Shown: positions 22,693-31,802 of the stretch, in pieces
Layout: every line of letters starts with the position of its first letter
Position numbering within the stretch: the stretch's first letter is position 1
DNA from: Saprospiraceae bacterium
GTDB taxonomy: Bacteria > Bacteroidota > Bacteroidia > Chitinophagales > Saprospiraceae
Direction of reading: 5' to 3'
DNA: 45,282 nt
NCBI GenBank assembly: GCA_013140975.1
Contig: JABFRV010000031.1
Span: 1-45,282 of the forward strand
Position numbers and translations under genes: made by a program
The notes under the pieces: generated by a model
The model's input: only the letters and a program-made list of their open reading frames with translations
Database searches by the model: none
What the model was told of the DNA's origin: nothing

Positions 22693-25053
22693 ATGAAAAT
22701 AACAAACATAGCAGTACTTGGATCTGGTTTGATGGGCTCGTCATTAGCAGCTCATTTTGCAGGTTGTGGATTCAAAGTTTTATTATTAGATTTGGCTTCC
22801 GAAGGATCTGATAAAAATAAAATTGCCCGAGAATCTCTTGACCGGTGCCTGGCTAATAAACCATCAAATATTTTTCATAAAAAATTTCGTTCAAATATTA
22901 CTACTGGAAATTTTGATGAAGATTTAAAAAGCATTAAAGATTCTGATTGGATATTAGAAGCAATCGTCGAAAACCTTGAAATCAAGAAAAGTCTGTATGA
23001 AAAAATTGAATCTTTTCGAAGGCCGGGTACATTAATAACTTCTAATACTTCCGGAATTCCTATACATTTATTAGCTGAAGGGAGATCAGAGGATTTTAAG
23101 AAATGCTTTTTAGGTACTCATTTTTTCAATCCACCCAGGTATTTGAGATTATTGGAAATTATTCCAACATCCTATACAAATCCTGAGATTACAGAATTTT
23201 TTCTTTCATTTGGAAAAGTCTATTTAGGAAAAGAAGTAATTGTTTGCAAAGATGCTCCTGGGTTTGTTGCCAATAGAATCGGTGTTGTGTCAATGGCTAA
23301 AATATTCCAATTAACAAAGGATCTTGGAATTCCGATTGACGTTGCTGACAAATTAACAGGACCAGCTCTGGGAAGACCAAAGTCTGGAACGTTTAGACTA
23401 ACAGATATTGTTGGATTAGATACCGCAGTTAAAGTAATAAATGACTTACAAAAAAATTGTCCAAACGATCCATTTGTTCAACAAATGAAGTTGCCGGAAT
23501 TTATTCAGTTCTTAATAGACAATAAATTCTTTGGTGACAAAAGCTCACAAGGCTTCTATAAAAAAACAACTGAAAAGGACGAAAAAGGCAAGCCCATAAT
23601 CTTACAATTAAATCTAAACAGTTTAGAATATGAAAGAAGTTTAAAGCCTGCAAGTGAGGCCTTAAACTTATCCAAACAAATAGAAGATTTACCGAAAAGA
23701 CTTAATGCGATAATTAAGTCGAATGACGCAGGGGCAGAACTCATAAAGAAATCACTCGCTTTTCTCTTGTCTTATAGCTCTCACTGCATTCCTGAAATAG
23801 CAGAAAATTTTTACTCTATAGATCTTGCTATGAGAAATGGATATGGATGGGAATATGGGCCATTTGAATATTGGGACCTAATAGGTTTTGATAAAGGTCT
23901 TGAACTCATCCATTCTGAAAATTTAAAGGCAGCAGATTGGATCTATACCATGCAGAAAGATGAGATTCATAAGTTTTATTCTGTAGAAAATGAATCTCTA
24001 CATTACTTCAACGTTAATACTCATAAATTTCAGGAATTATCCGGGCAACAAAATAATATACAATTATCAATCCTTGAAAAAATTAAAACTGTATATGAAA
24101 ACCCTGAACTAAAACTCATAGATATTGGAAATGGTGTATTGTGTGCAGAATTCAGGAGTAAGCATAATGCAATCGGTGAGGGAATTCTAAATGGATTAAA
24201 CCAAAGTATAAAAATTGCTGAACACCAGAATTGGAAAGGACTTGTTATAGGAAACAATGCAAACAATTTTACAGTTGGAGCCAATATTATGTTGATTGGA
24301 ATGCTTGCATTTCAACAGGAATATGATCAACTCGATATGGCTGTAAGATTGTTTCAAAACACATCTATGCGAATGAGGTATTCTAAAATTCCAGTAGTTA
24401 TGGCAACGCAAGGATATGTATTTGGTGGTGGAACGGAATTTTTAATGCATTGTGATAGCGCAGTTTGTGCAGCTGAGTCATATATTGGCTTAGTAGAAGT
24501 TGGAGTAGGACTTATTCCCGGTGGAGGAGGAACCAAAGAATTTGCATTGCGTTTATCTCAAGAGATCCAGGAAGGAAGCATTCTCATTCCGCAATTAATC
24601 CAAAAATTTAAAACTATCGCAACTGCATCTGTTGCAACTTCTGCGTTTGAAGCATATGACTATGGCTATTTGATTCATAACAGAGATAGCATTTCCTATA
24701 ATAATCAAATGCAAATTTCATTGGCGAAAGATAAAGTATTAGAACTTTCAAAAAATTATTTACCACCTGTCCCGCAAAATCAAATTATGGTCTTAGGAAG
24801 AACAGGATTAGGTTCATTGAATGCAGCGGCTCACTCACTCCTTAGAGGAGCTTACGCTTCTGATCATGATATCAAAATTGCGAAAAAGATTGCATACGTT
24901 CTTTGTGGTGGTGACTTGTCCTATCCACAAAATGTAACTGAACAATATTTACTGGATATCGAGCGTGAAGCTTTTCTAAGTTTATGCGCAGAACCAAAAA
25001 CTCTTGAAAGGATTCAATATATGTTAGAAAATAACAGACCGTTGAGGAATTAA
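22693..25053 (+). CDS. 3-hydroxyacyl-CoA dehydrogenase/enoyl-CoA hydratase fusion (FadN type)
   Basis: 786 residues with dehydrogenase first and hydratase last, as in Bacillus FadN and opposite to FadB/FadJ. The NAD-binding motif is VLGSGLMGSSLAAHFAG (8-24). The dehydrogenase continues with GTHFFNPPRYLRLLEIIP and KDAPGFVANRIG. The crotonase domain (~490-690) shows GLVIGNNANNFTVGANI and the oxyanion/catalytic segment YVFGGGTEFLMHCD ... GLVEVGVGLIPGGGGTKEF. It catalyses two consecutive steps of fatty-acid beta-oxidation. FadN-type enzymes are usually next to a thiolase and acyl-CoA dehydrogenase; here the gene stands alone. Confidence 0.93.
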   Translation: MKITNIAVLGSGLMGSSLAAHFAGCGFKVLLLDLASEGSDKNKIARESLDRCLANKPSNIFHKKFRSNITTGNFDEDLKSIKDSDWILEAIVENLEIKKSLYEKIESFRRPGTLITSNTSGIPIHLLAEGRSEDFKKCFLGTHFFNPPRYLRLLEIIPTSYTNPEITEFFLSFGKVYLGKEVIVCKDAPGFVANRIGVVSMAKIFQLTKDLGIPIDVADKLTGPALGRPKSGTFRLTDIVGLDTAVKVINDLQKNCPNDPFVQQMKLPEFIQFLIDNKFFGDKSSQGFYKKTTEKDEKGKPIILQLNLNSLEYERSLKPASEALNLSKQIEDLPKRLNAIIKSNDAGAELIKKSLAFLLSYSSHCIPEIAENFYSIDLAMRNGYGWEYGPFEYWDLIGFDKGLELIHSENLKAADWIYTMQKDEIHKFYSVENESLHYFNVNTHKFQELSGQQNNIQLSILEKIKTVYENPELKLIDIGNGVLCAEFRSKHNAIGEGILNGLNQSIKIAEHQNWKGLVIGNNANNFTVGANIMLIGMLAFQQEYDQLDMAVRLFQNTSMRMRYSKIPVVMATQGYVFGGGTEFLMHCDSAVCAAESYIGLVEVGVGLIPGGGGTKEFALRLSQEIQEGSILIPQLIQKFKTIATASVATSAFEAYDYGYLIHNRDSISYNNQMQISLAKDKVLELSKNYLPPVPQNQIMVLGRTGLGSLNAAAHSLLRGAYASDHDIKIAKKIAYVLCGGDLSYPQNVTEQYLLDIEREAFLSLCAEPKTLERIQYMLENNRPLRN

Positions 25054-25205
25054 AGTATACTGTTCATTTATTTATTTTGAGGCAGCATAATAGACTGAAT
25101 TAAAACATTACTTATTCAAGAATCGAATGTCCTCTAAAAACTGATTCATTAAAAAGATATAAACGTATAAAATATTTAAAGACTAAGTTAAACAAAAATT
25201 TGAAT

Positions 25206-25213
25206 TACCTTTG
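25206..25213 (+). promoter_or_regulatory. TAnnTTTG -7 element for recQ
   Basis: TACCTTTG, 54 nt upstream of the recQ ATG, implying a leader of about 47 nt. Confidence 0.45.
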
Positions 25214-25267
25214 CATAAGAAAGAACAACTTATCCCTTATTTTTTAGCACCTTGATAACAATTACAT

Positions 25268-27667
25268 ATGACGACTACTATACAATTATTACAAAAGTAT
25301 TTTGGCTATAGCTCTTTTCGCCCCCTTCAGGAAAAAATAATTTCTACAGTTTTAGATAATAAAGATACTTTGGTTCTTATGCCAACCGGTGGTGGCAAAT
25401 CCATTTGCTTTCAAATTCCGGCCTTGCTTAAAGATGGAATAACGATTGTTATTTCTCCTTTAATTTCACTGATGAAAGATCAGGTTGAAGCACTAAGAGC
25501 CAATGGAATTTCAGCAGTATATTTTAACAGTAGCTTAAGTGCAGAAGAAGAAACGCAATGTCGTGTAGAATTAATTTCTGGCGATGTAAAATTATTGTAT
25601 CTCTCACCTGAGAAAACAATAAGCATGTTAAATGGATTTTTACAAAATATTCCAATTTCTTTGATAGCAATTGATGAAGCACATTGCATTTCTCAATGGG
25701 GCCATGACTTCAGACCCGAATACACGCAACTTAACAAGCTAAAGGAAACGTTTCCCGAGATCCCTATTATTGCACTTACTGCTACAGCCGATAAAGTAAC
25801 ACGAAGAGATATTCTACATCAGTTAAAAATACCTCATGCTGAAGTTTTTTTAAGTTCTTTCGACAGGCCGAATCTTTCATTGACAGTAATAAGTAATATC
25901 TCTGAAAAAAATAAGAAAGAAGAAATAATAGAATTTATTGAAACCCGTAAAGATGAAAGTGGAATAATATATTGTTTAAGTCGCAAAAAAACAGAAGAAC
26001 TAAGTTTAACTTTAAGAGATGCGGGAATTCCATGTAAGTTTTATCACGCAGGAATGAGTTCGGACGAAAGGTCGAAAGTGCAGGAAGAATTTATTAAAGA
26101 TGAATGTAGAATTATTTGTGCTACGATTGCGTTTGGAATGGGAATTGACAAGTCAAATGTCAGATGGGTCATACATTACAATCTCCCTAAAAGCATTGAA
26201 TCCTATTATCAGGAAATTGGAAGAGCTGGCCGCGACGGACTTCCGTCCCGAACAATTCTTTATTATAATATTAAAGATCTTGTCATGCTTAGCAAGTTTG
26301 CCGCAGAAAGTGGTAGAAAAGAAGTTAATCTTGAGAAGCTTAACCGGATGCAACAATATGCAGAATCCAGTATTTGCAGAAGAAGGGTGTTGCTAAATTA
26401 CTTTAGTGAGATTCGTGAAAATAATTGTAATAATTGTGATGCTTGTAAAAACCCTCCAACTTTCATTGATGTAACAATAATGTGTCAAAAAGCGATTTCA
26501 TGTGTATTGCGAACACATGAAAAGATTGGGATAACAATGCTCATTTATATTCTTCGTGGCTCCAGAAATCAAGACATATTAGAATCAAATTTCCATTTAT
26601 TAAAAACATATGGTTCCGGAAGAGAAATGGCTCAAGATGAATGGATGTTTTATATTTTACAAATGCTAATGGCCGGCGTATTTGAAGTTGCCTATGATGA
26701 TGGATTTACACTTCATGTAACTGAGTTGGGAAAAGAAATCGTTTACAACAATAAGGAAATTCGCTTGGCTAAATATACGCCTAAGGGCCCAAAAAAAATA
26801 AACGCCACAAAACCTTTGATAAAGGAATTTCAGGAAGAAGAAATTTATGATAAAGAATTATTTTCATTGCTAAGAAATCAAAGATTACAAATTGCACGTA
26901 AAAATGGAATTCCGCCTTATGTTGTATTTCATGATTCTTCTTTAATTCAAATGTGTATTTCACAACCTGCAAATAAACAAGAATTTTTAAGCATCCCGGG
27001 TGTTTCACATACCAAGATGAACTCTTATGGAGAGGCATTCATTAATGTCATTAGAAACTTCAATAATCTCTCAGAATTAAGTTCGTTTAATCCACTTGAA
27101 GATGCGCTTTCTGATTATAAAGTCAAAGAGTATATTCTTGAATTAAAAAAACATCTTTCATCTGTTACTAAATTAAGCTTATCCAAAGTGTTATTAGGTT
27201 CCAGAAGCCAACAACTGACAATTGAAATTCATCAACTCGAATTTTATGGAATCATAAAAGATGTATTATCCAAAGAAGAGCTTGACAAAATATTATCAGA
27301 TTTTGAAATGCAAAACCAAGGGCATTTTGATATAAGTCAAAATGAAAAAATAAAAGTTTACTTCAATGGAGAAAAGTATAATAATCTAAGTGAATCATTA
27401 TGTATAGAAATTCAAACTTGGATTTCACAACAAAAAATATTACGCACAAATGACTTTATTGATAATGCTTATATACTTAGCTGTAGGAAAAAATTCAAAA
27501 GAGCTTATGAACCCTGGAGTGAAGAAGAAAAAAAATATTTATTATTGGCATTAAAACACACCAATGATCTGAAGGTGATTGAATCCTTATTTCTTAGAAA
27601 TGAAGGCAACCTTCAATCATTTATTAAACAAAATATTCATCCTGAGGAATTACAACCTCAAGAATAA
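25268..27667 (+). CDS. recQ: ATP-dependent DNA helicase RecQ
   Basis: 799 residues, longer than E. coli RecQ (609) owing to a C-terminal extension. The helicase core has the Q-motif start FGYSSFRPLQE, Walker A MPTGGGKS (38-45), DEAH box (136-139) followed by CISQWGHDFRPEY, and motifs V/VI (CATIAFGMGIDKSNVRWVIHYN, QEIGRAGRDG). A zinc-binding RQC segment follows (SSICRRRVLLNYF ... CNNCDACKNPP, ~370-400), then winged-helix and HRDC domains (DKELFSLLRNQRLQIA, ~525-600). The last ~200 residues resemble the helix-rich tail of Bacteroidota RecQ proteins. It unwinds DNA with 3'-5' polarity in recombination repair. Confidence 0.95.
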   Translation: MTTTIQLLQKYFGYSSFRPLQEKIISTVLDNKDTLVLMPTGGGKSICFQIPALLKDGITIVISPLISLMKDQVEALRANGISAVYFNSSLSAEEETQCRVELISGDVKLLYLSPEKTISMLNGFLQNIPISLIAIDEAHCISQWGHDFRPEYTQLNKLKETFPEIPIIALTATADKVTRRDILHQLKIPHAEVFLSSFDRPNLSLTVISNISEKNKKEEIIEFIETRKDESGIIYCLSRKKTEELSLTLRDAGIPCKFYHAGMSSDERSKVQEEFIKDECRIICATIAFGMGIDKSNVRWVIHYNLPKSIESYYQEIGRAGRDGLPSRTILYYNIKDLVMLSKFAAESGRKEVNLEKLNRMQQYAESSICRRRVLLNYFSEIRENNCNNCDACKNPPTFIDVTIMCQKAISCVLRTHEKIGITMLIYILRGSRNQDILESNFHLLKTYGSGREMAQDEWMFYILQMLMAGVFEVAYDDGFTLHVTELGKEIVYNNKEIRLAKYTPKGPKKINATKPLIKEFQEEEIYDKELFSLLRNQRLQIARKNGIPPYVVFHDSSLIQMCISQPANKQEFLSIPGVSHTKMNSYGEAFINVIRNFNNLSELSSFNPLEDALSDYKVKEYILELKKHLSSVTKLSLSKVLLGSRSQQLTIEIHQLEFYGIIKDVLSKEELDKILSDFEMQNQGHFDISQNEKIKVYFNGEKYNNLSESLCIEIQTWISQQKILRTNDFIDNAYILSCRKKFKRAYEPWSEEEKKYLLLALKHTNDLKVIESLFLRNEGNLQSFIKQNIHPEELQPQE

Positions 27668-27701
27668 TTTAAATTAAAAGACTAATAAATTCGTTAGAAA
27701 A

Positions 27702-28100
27702 CTACTTGGCCCGTTCCGTAGCCAACACCATTTTTACCTTGAGGTCAACACCTATCTGCAAAACATCAACCATGTCTTGAACAAGAAGACCTTGATCTAA
27801 CCTTAATACAACAGTTAAATCAGGAGCCTTGGTAATATAAGATTCCAAGGTTGCTTTTATCTGATCATAAGGAACCTGCTTTTTTTCGATATAGTAAAGC
27901 TTATCTTTTGTAACAGAAATACTAATTGGCTTTTTAGAAGTCTGCTCACTTTGTTTGGAAGATGGAAGCATTAACTTAATGACATTAGGATTTGCAAGTG
28001 TTGACACAATTAAGAAGAACAATAACAGGAAGAACATGATGTCATTTAATGACTCAACACTAAGCTCTGCTCCTTCTCGTTTTCTTCCTCGAATATTCAT
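27702..28100 (-). CDS. ExbD/TolR family biopolymer transport protein
   Basis: 132 residues with a short cytoplasmic N-terminus, one transmembrane helix (~20-40, LNDIMFFLLLFFLIVSTLA) preceded by the conserved ND pair, and a periplasmic domain (ISVTKDKLYYIEKKQVPYDQIKATLESY). It partners with the MotA/TolQ/ExbB protein 24 nt upstream to convert proton-motive force into movement for TonB-dependent import or Tol function. Many Bacteroidota have several ExbD genes per cluster; only one is present here and no TonB or OmpA/Pal gene is adjacent. Confidence 0.92.
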   Translation of the reverse strand: MNIRGRKREGAELSVESLNDIMFFLLLFFLIVSTLANPNVIKLMLPSSKQSEQTSKKPISISVTKDKLYYIEKKQVPYDQIKATLESYITKAPDLTVVLRLDQGLLVQDMVDVLQIGVDLKVKMVLATERAK

Positions 28101-28124
28101 AAGATGAATTTAGAAAATTTATAA

Positions 28125-28820
28125 TTACTTGGCAGGAGAATGAAGAATGTCCATAAATTCAATACTACTTCTTTCTAATTTATTCACTTCTTCATCAAGC
28201 ATCATTGTAAGAAAATAATAGCCAACGAAAGCTATAATTCCCACTAACAATCCACCGGCAGAAGTTAACATCTTCTGATAAAGACCACTTGAAATTACAC
28301 CTATTGAAAGATTATCGGTTAGAGATATATCATAAAAGATTTTGATAACCCCCATTATCGTACCTAAAAATCCAAACATTGGAGCAAGTCGAGCAATAAG
28401 TGATAAATAATTTATCTTTTTTTCAAGTCTAAAGGTTTCTACCCTGCCAACATTTTCTATTGCGTTTTCAATTTCCGGCATTGGGCGACCCAGTCGAGAA
28501 ATTCCTTTTTCAACCATTCTGGCAAGAGGAGTATCCGAGCTTGCACAAATACTTTGTACAGTACTAAGATTTCCGGAAGTAATATTCGCACGAAGACTTT
28601 GCATAACTTTTTCGTCTTCCTTAACTACAGATCGAATCGTGAACCATCTTTCAATAAAGATCCAAACAGCAATAAATGATAATATTACTTGAATACTTAT
28701 AATTGTGACTCCTAATCCACCGCTATTGAGTATGATATCAATGATACTTTGACTTTCTAGAGTGGATTCAACTGCTGTAGTTACTGCCTCTTCAGTGCCT
28801 GCTGGAATTAGAAAAAACAT
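28125..28820 (-). CDS. MotA/TolQ/ExbB proton channel family protein
   Basis: 231 residues. TM1 lies at about 38-58 (VTIISIQVILSFIAVWIFI); a cytoplasmic loop follows (EDEKVMQSLRANI ... LARMVEKGISRLG). TM2 and TM3 are near 142-160 and 182-210, with the conserved LIARLAPMFGFLGTIMGVIKIF and the LTSAGGLLVGIIAFVGYYFL pore-lining segment. With the downstream ExbD it forms the inner-membrane proton channel. The start codon is preceded by a promoter element and by a perfect palindrome overlapping the expected transcription start. Confidence 0.93.
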   Translation of the reverse strand: MFFLIPAGTEEAVTTAVESTLESQSIIDIILNSGGLGVTIISIQVILSFIAVWIFIERWFTIRSVVKEDEKVMQSLRANITSGNLSTVQSICASSDTPLARMVEKGISRLGRPMPEIENAIENVGRVETFRLEKKINYLSLIARLAPMFGFLGTIMGVIKIFYDISLTDNLSIGVISSGLYQKMLTSAGGLLVGIIAFVGYYFLTMMLDEEVNKLERSSIEFMDILHSPAK

Positions 28821-28864
28821 CTGTGTTTTATTTTGATTATTAACGATAAACTCTTCCTTTTCGT

Positions 28865-28894
28865 ATTAACCCGGGTTAAACGAAGCACAAATAT
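28865..28894 (-). promoter_or_regulatory. exbB promoter with a perfect 14-bp palindrome at the start site
   Basis: On the minus strand TATATTTG (28894-28887) is a consensus -7 element. Eight nt downstream, where transcription should begin, lies the perfect palindrome TTAACCCGGGTTAA (28865-28878). A dimeric repressor bound there would block initiation. The GC core stands out in an otherwise very AT-rich 208-bp gap. Confidence 0.5.
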
Positions 28895-29028
28895 AAGAGA
28901 TTTTTAATATATTATGAATATTCTTATAATTAAAATATTATATTTATAATAATATGTTATTGAATACTATATATATTACAATTTTTAATAATATAAAAAT
29001 TGACATTAAGTGTAAATAAGATCAATTT

Positions 29029-29619
29029 TTACCCGTAAGATTTAGACTTTAGAAAGTCCAGCCAATTTTGGTAAGAATCTATATCTTCATATTCAGGTAA
29101 CAGGCTTACATTCAGGTTTAAGCTTTTTGCAATTTCTATTGTTTTTTGGAAAACCTCTGATGTGCTCCATTGTATTCCGGAAAACAGTTCAGGGTAGAAT
29201 GATTTTAATCCTATTAAATAATATCCCCCATCCTTACAAGGACCTATGATTAGATCGCTGTTGTCCAATTGACAAAATGCAGAATCAATATCTGAGCGTT
29301 TAATATATGGGCAGTCAGTTCCTATGAGAATCACTTTACTTCCTTGCTTTACATTTTTTTGAAAGGCATTCGCCATTCGTATTCCAAGATCATTTCCTTG
29401 TTGAATTACACTCAAAAAATGACTCGCTTGATTGGGAATAAAATCTGAAAAATAAATTTGTGTATTATAATTCTCAGATTCATATAATTCTTCCGAAATA
29501 TTACAAAGGCTTTTATAAATTTCAAGAGCAATTTCATCAGACGAATCTTTGGCTATCCGAGTTTTAACTTTGCCAAGCACAAAGTTTTTTCTGAATACGA
29601 TAAATATATAATCTTTCAC
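29029..29619 (-). CDS. TIGR04282/DUF2064 family glycosyltransferase-like protein
   Basis: 196 residues of the GT-A-fold family annotated as DUF2064 or TIGR04282 (rSAM/selenodomain-associated transferase 1). Seen: the N-terminal KNFVLGKVKTRIAKD, QQGNDLGIRMANAF, IGTDCPYIKRSDID with the metal-binding Asp, IIGPCKDGGYYLIGLK, and the C-terminal EYEDIDSYQNW. In other bacteria relatives act in arsenosugar or glycolipid pathways; no such partners are seen here. The start overlaps the pspC-like stop by 4 nt, so it is translationally coupled in the padR-pspC operon. The partners do not suggest a shared function. Confidence 0.85.
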   Translation of the reverse strand: MKDYIFIVFRKNFVLGKVKTRIAKDSSDEIALEIYKSLCNISEELYESENYNTQIYFSDFIPNQASHFLSVIQQGNDLGIRMANAFQKNVKQGSKVILIGTDCPYIKRSDIDSAFCQLDNSDLIIGPCKDGGYYLIGLKSFYPELFSGIQWSTSEVFQKTIEIAKSLNLNVSLLPEYEDIDSYQNWLDFLKSKSYG

Positions 29620-30239
29620 TTGGATTTCTGATATGATTTTTGAATCAGTTCTTCAAACTTATCTGTAAATTGCTGGAACTTTTCTTCCACCTTATGTGCA
29701 ATATTATCAATATTCACAGGCTCTCCTTTCATTTGTAATCTTTCTGAAGCTGTTTCAGCGGGTTTTACCAATATCCAAAAAACAAAATACGGTAATAAGG
29801 TTGAACCACCAATTAACAAACCAAATAAAAATATAGCTCTGATCCAAACAGGATCATCAATTCCAAAATAATGTGCTAAGCCACTACACACACCGGCAAC
29901 TTTCTTATTTTCCAAATCACGGAATAACTTCTTTTTGATATATGGACTATTCTGATAATTAGAATGCGAAGAATCAGAATCTCCACTGATATCGTTTGGA
30001 GTTCCCATGAGTTTGATAGCATCTTCAGTCATTGATAAGGTAATGATCGTTGAAGATTTTAAATTTTCTTTCAATATTTCAGCAATGCGGAATTCGATGT
30101 CATGTAATATTTCCTTATTGCTTTCATACTGAGCAAAGCGCAATTTTAATTCATGTAGATAATTATCCAGTCTATGAAAGGCATTTTCATCAATGACAAA
30201 TGGCATTCCTCCTAAATTGATATTGAATGTTTTATTCAT
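29616..30239 (-). CDS. PspC-domain membrane protein
   Basis: 207 residues. The N-terminal ~95 residues form a conserved helical region found before PspC in Bacteroidota (INLGGMPFVIDENAFHRLDNYL ... IEFRIAEIL). The PspC domain spans about 105-170 (KKLFRDLENKKVAGVCSGLAHYFGIDDPVWIRAIFLF followed by two hydrophobic stretches). The C-terminal tail is helical and charged. PspC proteins sense or respond to envelope stress at the inner membrane. The gene begins 3 nt after the PadR-type regulator ends; padR-pspC pairs of this form are common in the phylum. Confidence 0.9.
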   Translation of the reverse strand: MNKTFNINLGGMPFVIDENAFHRLDNYLHELKLRFAQYESNKEILHDIEFRIAEILKENLKSSTIITLSMTEDAIKLMGTPNDISGDSDSSHSNYQNSPYIKKKLFRDLENKKVAGVCSGLAHYFGIDDPVWIRAIFLFGLLIGGSTLLPYFVFWILVKPAETASERLQMKGEPVNIDNIAHKVEEKFQQFTDKFEELIQKSYQKSK

Positions 30240-30242
30240 TTT

Positions 30243-30581
30243 TTAGCTATTTATATTGTGATTTAAAGATTGATTGACATTAAGTACAAATGAGTTCCAG
30301 CTTGCTAAAAGCTGATCAAGAAATAATTTTCCGCTTTCAGTTATTTTATAATATTTCCTTGGTGGACCAAATTGTGATTCGATCCAGTAATAATCTAAGA
30401 GTGAAGAATTTTTCAACCGTGACAAAAGTGGATAAAGCGTCCCTTCAACTACAATGAGATCCGACTCTTTAAGTCGTTGTATAATATCTGAAGGATAAGC
30501 GTCTTTTTGATTGAGGATCGCGAGAATGCACATTTCCAGTACTCCTTTCTTCATTTGGGCTATTGCGTTGTCGTAATTCAT
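30243..30581 (-). CDS. PadR family transcriptional regulator
   Basis: 112 residues from ATG 30581 (MNYDNAIAQMKKGVLEMCIL). The frame is open further to 30650, but the extra 23 residues are not like the family and would overlap the promoter element at 30598-30605. The winged-helix PadR fold is evident: ILAILNQKDAYPSDIIQRL, then VVEGTLYPLLSRLKNSSLLDYYW, GPPRKYYKITESG, and a C-terminal helix. It probably represses its own operon, including the PspC protein, as padR-pspC regulators commonly do. Confidence 0.92.
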   Translation of the reverse strand: MNYDNAIAQMKKGVLEMCILAILNQKDAYPSDIIQRLKESDLIVVEGTLYPLLSRLKNSSLLDYYWIESQFGPPRKYYKITESGKLFLDQLLASWNSFVLNVNQSLNHNINS

Positions 30582-31079
30582 ATTTAGTTTAGTGATGCAA
30601 ATGTATGATAAATTCATGTACCTTGCATAACAAAGTAGCTTTTTTTGCATATTAGTTCGACAAACTTCTCAATTTATCGGATTAAAGTCTGAAACTTAGG
30701 CTTTAATTACTATACACAATTTAGTGATCCAAGCTTTACATAAAGCCTAAAAAATTAGAATATATGTGATCTAGAACTGGCTTTAAGAATATTTGAAGTG
30801 GATATTGGTGAAAATAAAGAATTACCTTGGGCGAAATGAAAGTTTTTTTCCAGGCAAAAATGCTATCAACTTCATATTTATTTATAATATTTTACATATT
30901 ATAATAATAATTAATGTTTATATTTTTTACTGATTATCAATTTATTATACATTATATTATAATTTAATATTAATACAAAGTAGCAAATTTGCAATCCATA
31001 CAGATTATAGCATCAAACATCGATGTGGATTCAGTCGAACGCCCAGCCCATAACATAAAGATTAAATCAATTCCTTATT
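30582..31079. other. 498-bp AT-rich gene-free region
   Basis: Apart from the padR promoter (TACATTTG, minus strand, 30605-30598) nothing is clearly functional. A perfect 10-bp inverted repeat TTAGGCTTTA/TAAAGCCTAA (30696-30705 and 30741-30750) has a 35-nt spacer, too open for an intrinsic terminator. The part from 30870 to 30980 is extremely AT-rich. No open frame of note, RNA gene or repeat was recognised. Confidence 0.5.
30598..30605 (-). promoter_or_regulatory. TAnnTTTG -7 element for the padR-pspC operon
   Basis: TACATTTG on the minus strand ends 16 nt upstream of the ATG at 30581. It supports that start over the longer frame. ATGCAA (30595-30600) and TTGCAT (30623-30628) flank the region as a loose inverted repeat. 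Confidence 0.5.
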
Positions 31080-31682
31080 TTAATTGTACGGAATATCGTA
31101 AGACCAGTTGTGACTATATTTAAGCGTTTTAGTAACTGTATGTCTAAGCTTACCATTTTTATCGTAAAATGTAAAAACTCTATTTACTTCAGGACTTATA
31201 TCTGTAAACGACATTGAAACTCCCGGATCTAATTTGGATACACCAAGCCCTTGTACGAAAACCAATAATTGAGTTGGCTCCAACAGATATTCTAAACTTG
31301 CCTTAAATGTAATTTTGGCCGCCTCGCATAGGGCTACAAATTTAATACCATTAGATTCTTTTTTAGTCACATTGGCCGTTATTGTGCTGGGTATTTTTTT
31401 GGTTTCTACTCGAATCGTATAATTTCCTGGTGCTACATCTTTCATAACTACTGATTTGGAAGCGGTGGCCTCGCCAATCAGTACACCATCCACAAAAACG
31501 TCTGCAATCTCTTCATATTTCCTTGCAAATTCTCCTCCTAATACTACTTCGAGAAATTTATGAGGATCATCAGCTGGTGGATTAGATTCATCTAGCAATT
31601 CACAAGACCAATGACTACTGAAAAAACCCAAAAAAAGGAAGAAATAAATTACATTTTGAATTCGGAAAACTGGTAATATCAT
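31080..31682 (-). CDS. Hypothetical secreted protein, possibly PEGA-like
   Basis: 200 residues. A hydrophobic N-terminus (VIYFFLFLGFFSSHWSCEL) looks like a signal peptide with a Cys near its end; the pre-Cys residues H-W-S are a poor lipobox, so lipoprotein status is uncertain. The middle (ADVFVDGVLIGEATASKSVVMKDVAPGNYTIRVE) resembles a PEGA-type surface beta domain, with DGxxxG and PGxYxxRV turns. The C-terminal part is beta-rich. I do not recognise a specific family. It is 120 nt downstream of another exported protein gene on the same strand. Confidence 0.6.
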   Translation of the reverse strand: MILPVFRIQNVIYFFLFLGFFSSHWSCELLDESNPPADDPHKFLEVVLGGEFARKYEEIADVFVDGVLIGEATASKSVVMKDVAPGNYTIRVETKKIPSTITANVTKKESNGIKFVALCEAAKITFKASLEYLLEPTQLLVFVQGLGVSKLDPGVSMSFTDISPEVNRVFTFYDKNGKLRHTVTKTLKYSHNWSYDIPYN

Positions 31683-31802
31683 ATAGTTTAATTTATGATG
31701 AAAAAAATAATATTTGAGCGCTTATTATTAGCACTAAACTCAGGTAACAAGAATATTTTTTATGGATTATGCAGAGAAATAGAATTTTAAAACAGATGTT
31801 TA

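Noticed and set aside
30696-30750. 10-bp inverted repeat in the gap left of padR
   Set aside because: The 35-nt spacer is too long and no T tract is well placed; unlikely as a terminator, and no other role is apparent.
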